Translations under genes and position numbers: made by a program
Assembly (NCBI RefSeq): GCF_001191005.1
Contig: NZ_CP012201.1
Coordinates: 3,782,001-3,846,000, forward strand
Length of the DNA: 64,000 nt
Source of the DNA: Massilia sp. NR 4-1
GTDB lineage: Bacteria; Pseudomonadota; Gammaproteobacteria; Burkholderiales; Burkholderiaceae_D
Direction of reading: 5' to 3'
Part shown: positions 7,797-16,460 of the stretch, piece after piece
How positions within the stretch are numbered: the stretch's first letter is position 1
How the letters are laid out: each line of letters starts with the position of its first letter
Notes under the pieces: generated by a model
What the model was told of the DNA's origin: nothing
Databases searched by the model: none
The model's input: only the letters and a program-made list of their open reading frames with translations

Positions 7797-9242
7797 ATGA
7801 ACAAGCTTTTGACCACGGCAGCCGGCGCGCCGGTTGCCGATAACCAGAACGTGCAGACCGCCGGCCCGCGCGGCCCGATGCTGCTGCAGGATGTCTGGCA
7901 TCTGGAAAAGCTGGCGCACTTCCACCGCGAGGTGATTCCGGAGCGCCGCATGCACGCCAAGGGTTCCGGCGCTTTCGGCACCTTTGCCGTGACGCAGGAC
8001 ATCACGCGCTTCAGCAAGGCGGCGCTGTTCTCGCAAGTGGGCAAGAAGACGGACGTGTTCCTGCGCTTTTCCACGGTGGCGGGCGAACGCGGCGCAGCCG
8101 ATGCGGAACGCGATATCCGTGGCTTCGCCGTCAAGTTCTACACCGAGCAAGGCAACTGGGACGTGGTGGGCAATAACACGCCGGTGTTCTTCATGCGCGA
8201 CCCGCTGAAGTTCCCGGACCTGAATCACGCCGTAAAGCGCGATCCGCGCACCAACCTGCGCAGCGCGGAAAGCAACTGGGACTACTGGACCCTGCTGCCG
8301 GAAGCGCTGCATCAGGTGACGATCCTGATGAGCGAACGCGGCATCCCGGCGTCCTACCGCCATATGCACGGTTTCGGCAGCCACACTTTCAGCTTCATCA
8401 ACGCGGCCAACGAGCGCTTCTGGGTCAAGTTCCATTTCCAGTGCCAGCAAGGCATCCGCAACCTGAGCGACGAGGAGGCGCAGGCCGTCATCGCGCGCGA
8501 CCGCGAAAGCTCGCAGCGCGATCTGTACGAGAGCATCGAGCGCGGCGACTATCCGCGCTGGAAGCTGCAGGTGCAGGTGATGCCGGAAGCCGATGCGGCC
8601 GGCTACCGCTTCAATCCCTTCGATCTGACCAAGGTCTGGCCGCACCAGGACTATCCCCTGATCGAGGTGGGCGTGCTGGAGCTGAACCGCAATCCGGACA
8701 ACTACTTCGCCGACGTCGAGCAGGCCGCTTTCACGCCGGCCAATGTGGTGCCGGGCATTTCCTTTTCGCCCGACCGCATGCTGCAATCGCGCCTGTTCGC
8801 ATATGGCGATGCGCAACGCTACCGCCTGGGCGTGAACCATCACCAGATTCCGGTGAACGCGCCGAAGTGCCCCTTCCACAGCTATCACCGCGACGGCGCC
8901 ATGCGCAGCGACGGCAACCATGGCGGTGCCATCGGCTATGAGCCCAATTCCAAGGGCGAGTGGCAGCAGCAACCTTCGTTTGCCGAGCCGCCGCTGGCCC
9001 TGCAGGGCGATGCCGCCAACTGGAACCACCGCGCCGACGAGGACTATTACAGCCAGCCGCGCGCCCTGTTCCAGCTGATGACGCAGGCGCAGCGCCAGAC
9101 CCTGTTCGACAACACCGCGCGCGCCCTGAACGGCGTGCCGGCACATCTCCAGCAAAGGCATATCGACAACTGCGCCAAGGCCGACAAAGCCTATGGCGCA
9201 GGCGTGCACGCCGCGCTGGAGAACCAGCGCACTCTCTGGTAA
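7797..9242 (+). CDS. Monofunctional haem catalase (small-subunit clade)
   Basis: A 481-residue catalase converting hydrogen peroxide to water and oxygen. The distal His is in RRMHAKGSGAFGTF (about residue 53), the conserved NNTPVFFMRDPLKFPDL is present, and the proximal haem-ligand Tyr lies in RLFAYGDAQRYRLG (about 336). The length fits small-subunit clade 3 enzymes. No signal peptide is visible, so it is cytosolic by default. It lies between the Tat-exported hydrolase and the isochorismatase-like hydrolase with short gaps and is likely co-transcribed with both. No OxyR-type gene is nearby. Confidence 0.97.
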   Translation: MNKLLTTAAGAPVADNQNVQTAGPRGPMLLQDVWHLEKLAHFHREVIPERRMHAKGSGAFGTFAVTQDITRFSKAALFSQVGKKTDVFLRFSTVAGERGAADAERDIRGFAVKFYTEQGNWDVVGNNTPVFFMRDPLKFPDLNHAVKRDPRTNLRSAESNWDYWTLLPEALHQVTILMSERGIPASYRHMHGFGSHTFSFINAANERFWVKFHFQCQQGIRNLSDEEAQAVIARDRESSQRDLYESIERGDYPRWKLQVQVMPEADAAGYRFNPFDLTKVWPHQDYPLIEVGVLELNRNPDNYFADVEQAAFTPANVVPGISFSPDRMLQSRLFAYGDAQRYRLGVNHHQIPVNAPKCPFHSYHRDGAMRSDGNHGGAIGYEPNSKGEWQQQPSFAEPPLALQGDAANWNHRADEDYYSQPRALFQLMTQAQRQTLFDNTARALNGVPAHLQQRHIDNCAKADKAYGAGVHAALENQRTLW

Positions 9243-9275
9243 GCCACCATTTTTTCAACCGAAAGGATCAACACC

Positions 9276-9929
9276 ATGACCATCAAAGCCACCCCTACTC
9301 CCGGCGCCCTGCTGCTGTCGCCGCAGGACCACACCCTGATCATGATCGACCACCAGTCGCAGATGGCTTTCGCCACCCATTCGATCGACGCCGTTTCGCT
9401 GCGCAACAACGCCGCCCTGGTGGCGCATGCCGCCGCCGGCTTCAAGGTATCGGCCATCGTCACCACCGTGGCCGAGAAGAGCTTCTCCGGCCCGGTCTTC
9501 GACGAAATCAAGGATGCGTTTCCGGGTGCTGAAATCACTGACCGCACTTCCATGAACACCTGGGAAGACGCGAATGTGATCGCCCGCGTCAACGCCATCG
9601 GCAAGAAACGCATCGTGCTGGCCGGCCTGTGGACTTCGGTCTGCATCGTTGGCCCGGCCCTGTCGGCCCTGGACCAGGGTTTCGAGGTGTACGTGATTTC
9701 GGATGCCTGCGGCGACGTCTCGGCCGAAGCCCACGAAAGCGCCATGCAGCGCATGATCCAGGCTGGCGCGCGTCCCATGACCTCGCTGCAGTATCTGCTG
9801 GAACTGCAGCGCGACTGGGCGCGCACCGACAGCTATGAGCTGACCACCGGCATCGCCAAGAAATTCGGCGGCGCCTACGGCCTGGGCATCATCTACGCCC
9901 AGACCATGTTCCACGCCAAGGAAGGCTGA
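9276..9929 (+). CDS. Isochorismatase-like cysteine hydrolase (YcaC type)
   Basis: A 217-residue cysteine hydrolase of the isochorismatase superfamily. The catalytic Asp is in LIMIDHQSQMAF (Asp25), and the nucleophile Cys123 lies in GLWTSVCIVGPAL after the characteristic cis-peptide region. The conserved DRTSMNTWED stretch matches YcaC-like members, whose physiological substrates are unknown. GAAAGGA precedes the ATG. It closes the hydrolase-catalase-hydrolase unit, being followed at once by a strong hairpin terminator. Confidence 0.9.
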   Translation: MTIKATPTPGALLLSPQDHTLIMIDHQSQMAFATHSIDAVSLRNNAALVAHAAAGFKVSAIVTTVAEKSFSGPVFDEIKDAFPGAEITDRTSMNTWEDANVIARVNAIGKKRIVLAGLWTSVCIVGPALSALDQGFEVYVISDACGDVSAEAHESAMQRMIQAGARPMTSLQYLLELQRDWARTDSYELTTGIAKKFGGAYGLGIIYAQTMFHAKEG

Positions 9930-9932
9930 TGC

Positions 9933-9967
9933 AAAGGGCTGCGGCGGTGAAGGGCCGCAGCCCTTTT
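9933..9967 (+). terminator. Rho-independent terminator after the hydrolase-catalase-hydrolase unit
   Basis: A perfect 13-base-pair stem (9933-9945 with 9954-9966) with an 8-base loop, ending in CCCTTTT. It starts 4 bases after the isochorismatase-like stop and ends 18 bases before the XapX gene, so the following genes need read-through or their own promoter. Confidence 0.8.
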
Positions 9968-9984
9968 CACTCGGGACAACACCC

Positions 9985-10251
9985 ATGAAAATTTATATCG
10001 CATCCCTCGCCGCCGGCCTGCTGGTGGGTTTAATCTATGGCGTACTGAATGTGCGCTCGCCCGCGCCGCCGGTGGTCGCCCTCATCGGCCTGCTCGGCAT
10101 CCTGCTGGGCGAACAATTGCCGCCGCTGGCCAAGCAGTGGTTCAAGCCGCAGGACGGCCAGGTTTCCTGGTTCAGTGAACAGGTCAAACCGCATTGCTTC
10201 GGCGAGCTGCCGACGGCGGACAAGAAAGACGACAGCAAGCGCTCTGCCTGA
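9985..10251 (+). CDS. XapX domain (DUF1427) membrane protein
   Basis: An 88-residue protein. Residues 1-50 contain two hydrophobic helices in the XapX pattern, with LLVGLIYGVLNVRSPAPP and VALIGLLGILLGEQ. A hydrophilic C-terminal tail of about 38 residues follows. XapX proteins are small inner-membrane proteins of unknown function, often beside hydrolase genes, as here. It sits directly after a terminator and 62 bases before the amidohydrolase gene. Confidence 0.88.
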   Translation: MKIYIASLAAGLLVGLIYGVLNVRSPAPPVVALIGLLGILLGEQLPPLAKQWFKPQDGQVSWFSEQVKPHCFGELPTADKKDDSKRSA

Positions 10252-10313
10252 GCCAGTGCAAGCCGCACCGGCCATCGCCCGGTGCCAGCAGATTCACCTT
10301 TTCGGAGCAGTAC

Positions 10314-12224
10314 ATGAATACTCCCAGCCATCCAGACCTCATCCTCTACCGGGGCCAATTCACCACCCTGGACCGCAGCAATCCCCAGGCCGACGCGGTG
10401 GCCATCCGCGACGGCCGCTTTACCCATGTGGGCAGCGCGCAGGAGATCCTGGCGCTGGCCGGTCCCGCCACCGCCAGGATCGACCTGCAGGGACGGCGCG
10501 TGCTGCCCGGCCTGATCGACAACCACCTGCACATCATCCGCGGCGGCCTGAATTTCAATATGGAGCTGCGCTGGGACGGCGTGCGCAGCCTGGCCGACGC
10601 CATGGCCATGCTGCGCCAGCAGGTCGCCATCACGCCGGCGCCGCAATGGGTGCGCGTGGTGGGCGGCTTCACCGAGCACCAGTTCGTGGAAAAACGCCTG
10701 CCGACCATCGAGGAATTGAACGCCGTGGCGCCCGATACGCCGGTCTTCATCCTGCACCTGTATGACCGCGCGCTGCTGAATGGCGCCGCGCTGCGCGCCG
10801 TGGGCTACGACAAAAACACGCCGGAGCCGCCGGGCGGCCGGATTCTGCGCGACAGCGCGGGCAATCCGACCGGCCTGCTGCTGGCCAAGCCGAATGCGGC
10901 CATCCTCTACGCCACGCTGGCGAAAGGGCCGAAGCTGCCGCCTGAATACCAGCTCAATTCCACGCGCCATTTCATGCGCGAGCTGAACCGCCTGGGCGTG
11001 ACCGGCGCCATCGATGCGGGCGGCGGCTTCCAGAATTATCCCGAGGATTACCAGGTCATCCAGCAATTGTCCGATGCGGGACAGTTGACCGTGCGCCTGG
11101 CCTACAACCTGTTCACGCAGAAACCCAAGCAGGAGAAGGAAGACTTCCTGAACTGGACCTCCAGCGTCAAATACCAGCAGGGCGACGACTACTTCCGCCA
11201 CAACGGCGCGGGCGAGATGCTGACCTTCTCCGCCGCCGACTTCGAGGACTTCCGCGAACCGCGTCCCGATATGCCGGAATCGATGGAAGACGACCTGGAA
11301 GGCGTGGTGCGCATCCTGGCGCAGAACCGCTGGCCGTGGCGCATGCACGCCACCTACGACGAGACCATCAGCCGCGCCCTCGATGTGTTCGAACGCGTCA
11401 ACCAGGAGATTCCGCTGCAGGGGCTGAACTGGTTCTTCGACCACGCGGAAACCATTTCACCGGAGTCGATCGACCGCATCGCGGCCCTGGGCGGCGGCAT
11501 CGCCGTGCAGCACCGCATGGCGTATCAGGGCGAGTATTTCGTCGAGCGCTACGGCGCCGCGGTGGCCGAGGCAACGCCGCCGGTGAAGAAGATTCTGGAA
11601 GCGGGCGTCAAGGTGTCGGCGGGAACGGATGCCACCCGCGTCGCTTCCTACAATCCCTGGGTGTCGCTGGCCTGGCTGGTCAGCGGCAAGACCGTGGGCG
11701 GCCTGCGCCTCTACCCGCAGCGCAATTGCCTGGACCGCGAAACGGCGCTGCGCATGTGGACCGAGAACGTGACCTGGTTCTCCAATGAGGAAGGCAAGAA
11801 GGGCCGCATCGCCGTGGGCCAGCTGGCCGACCTGGTTGTGCCCGACCGCGACTTCTTCGCCTGCGCCGAAAGCGATATCGCCGACACGTCCTCGCTGCTG
11901 ACCATGGTGGGCGGCAAGGTGGTGTATGCCGCCGGCCCCTTCGCCAGCCACGACACGCCACTGCCGCCGGCCATGCCCGACTGGTCGCCGGTGCGCAACT
12001 ACGGCGGCTATGGCGCCTGGGGCAGCAATGGCAGCCTGTCCTTCGCGGGACGCGGCGCGGCAGGCCATGTACACAACAAGGCCGCGCAGGCAGCGGCTTG
12101 CGGCTGCTCGCGCCAGTGCAATGTGCACGGCCACCAGCACGCCACGGCTTGGACGCGCAGCCTGCCCGTGGCCGACCTGAAAAGCTTCTGGGGCGCCCTG
12201 GGCTGCGCCTGCTGGGCTGTCTGA
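10314..12224 (+). CDS. YtcJ-type amidohydrolase with Cys/His-rich C-terminal tail
   Basis: A 636-residue metal-dependent amidohydrolase (amidohydrolase_3/YtcJ group). The metal-binding HxH is in GLIDNHLHIIRGG (His71, His73), and the late Asp lies in SAGTDATRV. Substrates of this group are mostly unknown amides or imides. Unusually, the last 45-50 residues form a Cys/His-rich tail with ACGCSRQCNVHGHQH and GCACWAV, outside the normal barrel and possibly a second metal site. The ATG at 10314 starts MNTPSHPDL; an in-frame extension upstream overlaps the XapX end and is not used. The stop overlaps the next gene's start (TGATG), suggesting translational coupling. Confidence 0.9.
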   Translation: MNTPSHPDLILYRGQFTTLDRSNPQADAVAIRDGRFTHVGSAQEILALAGPATARIDLQGRRVLPGLIDNHLHIIRGGLNFNMELRWDGVRSLADAMAMLRQQVAITPAPQWVRVVGGFTEHQFVEKRLPTIEELNAVAPDTPVFILHLYDRALLNGAALRAVGYDKNTPEPPGGRILRDSAGNPTGLLLAKPNAAILYATLAKGPKLPPEYQLNSTRHFMRELNRLGVTGAIDAGGGFQNYPEDYQVIQQLSDAGQLTVRLAYNLFTQKPKQEKEDFLNWTSSVKYQQGDDYFRHNGAGEMLTFSAADFEDFREPRPDMPESMEDDLEGVVRILAQNRWPWRMHATYDETISRALDVFERVNQEIPLQGLNWFFDHAETISPESIDRIAALGGGIAVQHRMAYQGEYFVERYGAAVAEATPPVKKILEAGVKVSAGTDATRVASYNPWVSLAWLVSGKTVGGLRLYPQRNCLDRETALRMWTENVTWFSNEEGKKGRIAVGQLADLVVPDRDFFACAESDIADTSSLLTMVGGKVVYAAGPFASHDTPLPPAMPDWSPVRNYGGYGAWGSNGSLSFAGRGAAGHVHNKAAQAAACGCSRQCNVHGHQHATAWTRSLPVADLKSFWGALGCACWAV

Positions 12225-12682
12225 TGGCCGGCGTGATGAAACCTGCGCCAAGCGCCCATCCCACCCGCACGCCGCCGCGCTGGCGCGTGTGGGCCACGGC
12301 GCCGGCCCTGCACTGGCTGGGACTGTTACTGTTGTGCGCCGCCTATCTGCAGGGTGGCCTGAACAAGCTGACGGATTTCGGCGGCGCCGTCGCCGAAATG
12401 CAGCATTTCGGCCTGTCGCCCGCAGCCCCGCTGGCGGCAGCCGTCATTCTGGGCGAGCTGGGCGCGGCGCTGCTGGTGCTCAGCGGCCGCCTGCGCTGGC
12501 TGGGCGCATTGGGACTGGCCCTGTTCACCGTGGCCGCCACCTGCGTCGCCAACCGCTATTGGCAGATGCAGGGCATGGAGCGCTTCATGGCGGCCAACAG
12601 CTTCTATGAGCATCTGGGCCTGGCCGGCGCTTTCCTGCTGGTGGCCTGGCATGACCTGCGCACGCCTCAGGAGGGACGCTGA
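12224..12682 (+). CDS. DoxX family membrane protein
   Basis: A 152-residue membrane protein with four hydrophobic segments. The DoxX signature is visible at LLLLCAAYLQGGLNKLTDFGG and in the final MERFMAANSFYEHLGLAGAF region, where the Glu-His pair is typical. DoxX proteins are often linked to quinone or thiol redox chemistry, but this member's role is unknown. Its start overlaps the amidohydrolase stop, and the DUF1275 gene begins one base after its own stop, so all three are very likely one operon. Confidence 0.87.
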   Translation: MAGVMKPAPSAHPTRTPPRWRVWATAPALHWLGLLLLCAAYLQGGLNKLTDFGGAVAEMQHFGLSPAAPLAAAVILGELGAALLVLSGRLRWLGALGLALFTVAATCVANRYWQMQGMERFMAANSFYEHLGLAGAFLLVAWHDLRTPQEGR

Positions 12683-12683
12683 G

Positions 12684-13481
12684 ATGGCCGCCATTTCCCC
12701 ACCCGGCAGCGTTGCGCCAGGCAGCTCGCCCGAAGACGGCGATGGCCAGCGAGGCAGCGCCGATATGCTTCCGCCGGCCGCACCTGCAGGAAAGAGCCCC
12801 CCTGCTTGCAACGGCCAGCCGGCCAGCGCCCGCTGGTGCGCCGGCACGCTGAGCTTCCTCGCGGGCTATGTGGACACGGCCGGCTTTATCGCGCTGTTTG
12901 GCCTGTTCACCGCCCACGTCACCGGCAACTTCGTGCTGCTGGGACGGGCGCTGGTCGAGCCGCATCACGATGTGCAGCTCAAGCTCCTGGCCTTCCCGGC
13001 CTTTATCGCCGCCGTGGCGCTGTGCCATCTGCTGGTGCTGCGCTGGCAGCGCCCGGGCGGCAATGCGCTGCGGCGCGCCCTGCTGCTGCAACTGGGGCTG
13101 CTGCTGGCGGCGGCCATCTGCGGCTGGCTGGCCGCGCCGATCCGCAGCAGCGACGCGCCGCTGGTCATGCTGAGCGGCTTGCTGTGCACGGCGGCCATGG
13201 GCGTGCAGAACGCCTACGGCAAGCTGCTGCTGCCGCAACTGGCCGCCACCACGGTCATGACCGGCAATGTGACCCAGCTGGTGATCGACGCCATCGATGC
13301 GGCGCGCAGCCCGGGCACGGCGCGTCCGGCGGACCAAATGAAGCTGCTGTGGCCCGTGCTCAGTTTCGCGGCGGGCGCTTTCGGCGGCGCGCTGGCGGTC
13401 AGCCGCCACGGCATGGCGGCGCTGCTGCTGCCCTGCCTGCTTCTGGCGGTCCTCGCCGTGACGGCGCGGCGTGGAAACTAA
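12684..13481 (+). CDS. DUF1275 (YoaK family) membrane protein
   Basis: A 265-residue inner-membrane protein with about six helices. A poorly conserved, Pro/Ala-rich leader of about 45 residues precedes the DUF1275 core, which opens with LSFLAGYVDTAGFIALFGLF and FTAHVTGNFV, the defining motifs. A second TGNVTQLVIDA motif lies near residue 193. The family has no established function. GGAGGGA (12669-12676) serves the chosen ATG. Last gene of the plus-strand train; its stop overlaps the convergent response regulator by 4 bases. Confidence 0.88.
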   Translation: MAAISPPGSVAPGSSPEDGDGQRGSADMLPPAAPAGKSPPACNGQPASARWCAGTLSFLAGYVDTAGFIALFGLFTAHVTGNFVLLGRALVEPHHDVQLKLLAFPAFIAAVALCHLLVLRWQRPGGNALRRALLLQLGLLLAAAICGWLAAPIRSSDAPLVMLSGLLCTAAMGVQNAYGKLLLPQLAATTVMTGNVTQLVIDAIDAARSPGTARPADQMKLLWPVLSFAAGAFGGALAVSRHGMAALLLPCLLLAVLAVTARRGN

Positions 13482-14125
13482 AGCGTGATCATGCCGCGCT
13501 TGAACGCGATGGTGACGGCATGCGTACGGTCGTTGGCGCCCAGCTTGGCGAGGATGGTGCGCATATGCGCCTTCACCGTTTCCTCGGAGATGGCGAGATG
13601 CAGCGCGATGCGCTTGTTGGAATTGCCGGCCGCCGCGCTGCACAGCACTTCGGCTTCACGCTCGCTCAGCAGGCCGCGGCCCATATGCTCGGCCAGCTCC
13701 ATCGCGATTTCGGAAGGAATGCGGCGCTGGCCCGCATGCACGGCGCGGATGGTGTCGAGCAGATCCCGGCGCAAGCTGCTTTTCAGCAGAAAGCCGGCCG
13801 CGCCGCCCTGCACGGCGCGCTGAATCTGGGCATCGCCTTTGTAGGTGGTCAGCATCACGATGCGCGCCGCCGGAAAATCGCGGCGGATCGCCAGCAGGGC
13901 CGTGACCCCGCACATTTCCGGCATGGCGATGTCCATCACCGTCACGTCGGGACGGCAGAGCGGATACATGGCCAGCGCCTGCACGCCGTTTTCCGCCTCG
14001 CCCGCCACGCACATATCGGGCTGGCTGGCGATCGTTTCCGCCAACCCCGCGCGCAGCAAGGGATGGTCGTCCACGATCAGAATGCGGATCGGCGATCCGG
14101 CGGCAGGAAACTCCATACTTGTCAT
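13478..14125 (-). CDS. LuxR/NarL-type response regulator
   Basis: A 215-residue two-component regulator. The receiver domain shows IRILIVDDHPLLRAGLAE with the acidic pair, phospho-acceptor Asp65 in VTVMDIAMPEM, and the conserved Lys in GFLLKSSLRRD. The C-terminal DNA-binding domain (about 150-212) reads LSEREAEVLCSAAAGNSNKR then EETVKAHMRTILAKLGANDR. No histidine kinase is adjacent, so its partner is elsewhere. The start is uncertain between ATG 14125 and 14116, neither with a strong ribosome site. Convergent with, and overlapping, the DUF1275 gene. Confidence 0.92.
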   Translation of the reverse strand: MTSMEFPAAGSPIRILIVDDHPLLRAGLAETIASQPDMCVAGEAENGVQALAMYPLCRPDVTVMDIAMPEMCGVTALLAIRRDFPAARIVMLTTYKGDAQIQRAVQGGAAGFLLKSSLRRDLLDTIRAVHAGQRRIPSEIAMELAEHMGRGLLSEREAEVLCSAAAGNSNKRIALHLAISEETVKAHMRTILAKLGANDRTHAVTIAFKRGMITL

Positions 14126-14206
14126 TCGAGGCTGGCAAAAACGCGAGGGGGGATTTATACCACGCCGCCGCCGCAAGCCACTAGAAGGCTTCCTCGGACG
14201 CTGCCC

Positions 14207-14239
14207 AAAAAAAATGCCAGCCGGGCTGGCTGGCTGGCA
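14207..14239 (-). terminator. Rho-independent terminator for the DUF1059 gene
   Basis: Read on the minus strand, a perfect stem formed by 14232-14239 and 14215-14222 (TGCCAGCC pairing with GGCTGGCA) is followed by eight T residues (14207-14214). It lies 26 bases after the DUF1059 stop and upstream of the response-regulator start. Confidence 0.85.
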
Positions 14240-14265
14240 TGGCAGGCGCCGCGTGGCGGCACGCG

Positions 14266-14520
14266 CTAGTGCGGCAGCGGGCGGCTGCTATCCTGGCCGC
14301 TCTGCGCGGCGGCACCCGGCAGCGCATGCTCGGCCGGCATGCCGTCCTTCATCATGGTACGGATTTGCTGGCGCAGCTCCGGGCTGTCCGTGTGCTGGTG
14401 CACACTCACGGCGTGCTGCACGGCGACGGCCAGCAGCTCATCTTCATCGTCGGCCGAAATGGCGACGGTGCAATGGGCATCGCTGGGAAAGTCGCGGCAA
14501 TCAATGTATTTGCGTGTCAT
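14266..14520 (-). CDS. DUF1059 small protein
   Basis: An 84-residue protein starting MTRKYIDCRDFPSDAHCTVA, the standard N-terminus of DUF1059, with DDEDELLAVAVQHAVSVHQH and the closing ELRQQIRTMMKDG. DUF1059 proteins are small cytosolic proteins of unknown function with conserved Cys8, Cys17 and His residues that suggest metal or redox contact. The ATG at 14520 has AAGGGGGA just upstream; a longer in-frame extension is not supported. A strong terminator follows. Confidence 0.85.
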   Translation of the reverse strand: MTRKYIDCRDFPSDAHCTVAISADDEDELLAVAVQHAVSVHQHTDSPELRQQIRTMMKDGMPAEHALPGAAAQSGQDSSRPLPH

Positions 14521-14702
14521 GGCATCCCCCTTGGTTGCGGACGGCGAAGCGCCGCCCTGTTTCACTATAGTTCGCCAGGGGCGATATGACTTGCATAAAT
14601 TAATCTTCATAGGAAACACCGGCTTCAAGACCGGCAAGGTGGCGCGCGGCGCTGCTGACCGCAAGCACGGCGGGCGCTGAGCCGCGCCCTGGGCGCTCGT
14701 CC

Positions 14703-16355
14703 TTACGCCACACCCGGCGCGGCCCGCAAGCCGCGCCTTGCGGCCGGCCGCTGGCGCGGCGGCAGCACCAGCCGCGCCGGCACGCCGGCGCGCTCCTCCA
14801 CCACGGTAAAGCGCGCCACCGCCGCGCGCAGGCCCTGCGCCTGCGCCGACAAGGCTTGCGCCGCCGCCGTCGCCTGCTCCACCAGCGCCGCGTTCTGCTG
14901 CGTGACCGCGTCCATCTGCACGATGGCCGTATTGATCTGCTCGATGCCCGCGCTCTGCTCGTGCGAGGCGGCGCTGACGTCGCCGATGATGTGTTGCACC
15001 TTGCCCACCGCCTGCACCACCTCAGCCATGGTGCGGCCGGCCGTCTCGACCAGCTGCGAACCGCCCGCCACATGGCTGGCCGAGGCGCCGATCAGCTCCT
15101 TGATCTCGCGCGCCGCGGTGGCGCTGCGCTGGGCCAGGGTGCGCACCTCGCCGGCCACCACGGCAAAGCCGCGTCCCTGCTCGCCGGCACGCGCCGCTTC
15201 CACGGCGGCGTTCAAGGCCAGGATATTGGTCTGGAAGGCGATGCCTTCGATCACGGCGATGATCTCCGTCACCTGGGCCGAGCTGGCGGCGATATCCTGC
15301 ATGGTCGCCACCACGCGCTGCACCACCTGGCCGCCGCTGGCGGCGACGTCGGCCGCGTTCTGCACCAGCGCATTGCCGCTGCGCGCATTGTCGGCGTTCT
15401 GGCGCACGGTGGTGGTCAGCTCTTCCATGCTGGACGCGGTTTCCTCCAGCGAGGCCGCCTGTTCCTCGGTGCGCTGCGACAGGTCGGCATTGCCCTGGGC
15501 AATTTCATCGGCCGCCACGGCAATCGTATTGGCCGACTGGATGATGCCGGACACCATGGTGTTCAGTTGGCGGCGCATCGATTCAAGCGAAGCCATCAGG
15601 CTGTCGCGCGCGCCGGACAGGGGCACGGCCACGCCCAGATTGCCATCGGCGATCTGGCGCGCCACTTCCTGCGCCAGGGCCGGTTCGCCACCGAGCTGGC
15701 GCAGCAGGCTGCGCGTGACCAGCCAGCCCGTCAGCAGGCCGCAGCCGATGGCGATCCCGCCCAGCAGCATGATCAGGACGCTGGACGATTCGGCATGGGC
15801 GGTGGCGGCCACGCCGGTTTCGGCATTGAGCTTGTCCTCCATGGCCTGCAGCTCACCGGTGGCGGCCAGCCAGGCGCGCTGGCCGCGCCGCATCTCGCCC
15901 ACCAGCAGGGCCGTGGCGCCGTCGCGGTCGCCCGCCATGCCCAGCGCCATGGCTTGATGGAAGGATGGCAGGCTGTCCGCCGCCACGCTCTTCAATGCGT
16001 TGTAGAGGCGCAACTCCTCGGGCAAGGTATTCGCATCCTCGTGGAACATCCTGCCCAGCTGGGCATAGGTCTCGGCATACAAGGCTTCCTGCTTGCGCAC
16101 GCGCTCGACTTCGGCGCGCCGCTGCGCCTCGTCGCTCAAGAGGGCGAGGTTGCGGATGGCGATGGCGCGGTCCTGCACCGTCGTCGCCAGCGTGGCGGCC
16201 AGCCGGGCTTCGACATTATTAATATTGACGATGCTTTTCAGATTCTCGTTCAGCGTATATAAGCTGTACAGGCTCAGCGCGGAAATACTGGTCAGCAATA
16301 ACATCAAGATGCCGAAGCCGGCCAGCATGCGCTGCCGGACACTGAGATGATTCAT
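14703..16355 (-). CDS. Methyl-accepting chemotaxis protein (4HB sensor)
   Basis: A 550-residue transmembrane chemoreceptor. TM1 is near residues 11-31, a helical periplasmic domain of the four-helix-bundle type spans about 35-185, and TM2 is near 188-210 (VLIMLLGGIAIGCGLLTGWL). A HAMP-like linker follows, then a long cytoplasmic coiled coil. The CheA/CheW-contacting hairpin tip is clear at IEGIAFQTNILALNAAVEAA. Methylation-helix sequences such as SLEETASSMEEL flank it. The C-terminus is Arg/Pro-rich without a CheR-binding pentapeptide. AAGGAG precedes the ATG at 16355. No che genes are adjacent, so this is an orphan receptor with unknown ligand. Confidence 0.95.
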   Translation of the reverse strand: MNHLSVRQRMLAGFGILMLLLTSISALSLYSLYTLNENLKSIVNINNVEARLAATLATTVQDRAIAIRNLALLSDEAQRRAEVERVRKQEALYAETYAQLGRMFHEDANTLPEELRLYNALKSVAADSLPSFHQAMALGMAGDRDGATALLVGEMRRGQRAWLAATGELQAMEDKLNAETGVAATAHAESSSVLIMLLGGIAIGCGLLTGWLVTRSLLRQLGGEPALAQEVARQIADGNLGVAVPLSGARDSLMASLESMRRQLNTMVSGIIQSANTIAVAADEIAQGNADLSQRTEEQAASLEETASSMEELTTTVRQNADNARSGNALVQNAADVAASGGQVVQRVVATMQDIAASSAQVTEIIAVIEGIAFQTNILALNAAVEAARAGEQGRGFAVVAGEVRTLAQRSATAAREIKELIGASASHVAGGSQLVETAGRTMAEVVQAVGKVQHIIGDVSAASHEQSAGIEQINTAIVQMDAVTQQNAALVEQATAAAQALSAQAQGLRAAVARFTVVEERAGVPARLVLPPRQRPAARRGLRAAPGVA

Positions 16356-16427
16356 CGCTTCTCCTTTTGGGCAATAAAGAAAAACGATGGTATTGAGCTT
16401 GCCGCCATTCAACAAGAAGGCACAAGA

Positions 16428-16444
16428 ATGTTACCTATTAATAA
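16428..16444. repeat. AT-rich element, copy 1 (upstream of the chemoreceptor gene)
   Basis: The 17-base sequence ATGTTACCTATTAATAA recurs with 15 of 17 matches at 17054-17070. The two copies lie on either side of the HxlR regulator gene, one 73 bases upstream of the chemoreceptor start and one 147 bases upstream of the solute-binding-protein start. A shared regulator site, possibly for HxlR, is an inference from position and similarity. Confidence 0.45.
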
Positions 16445-16460
16445 TCATTATTACTAATTA

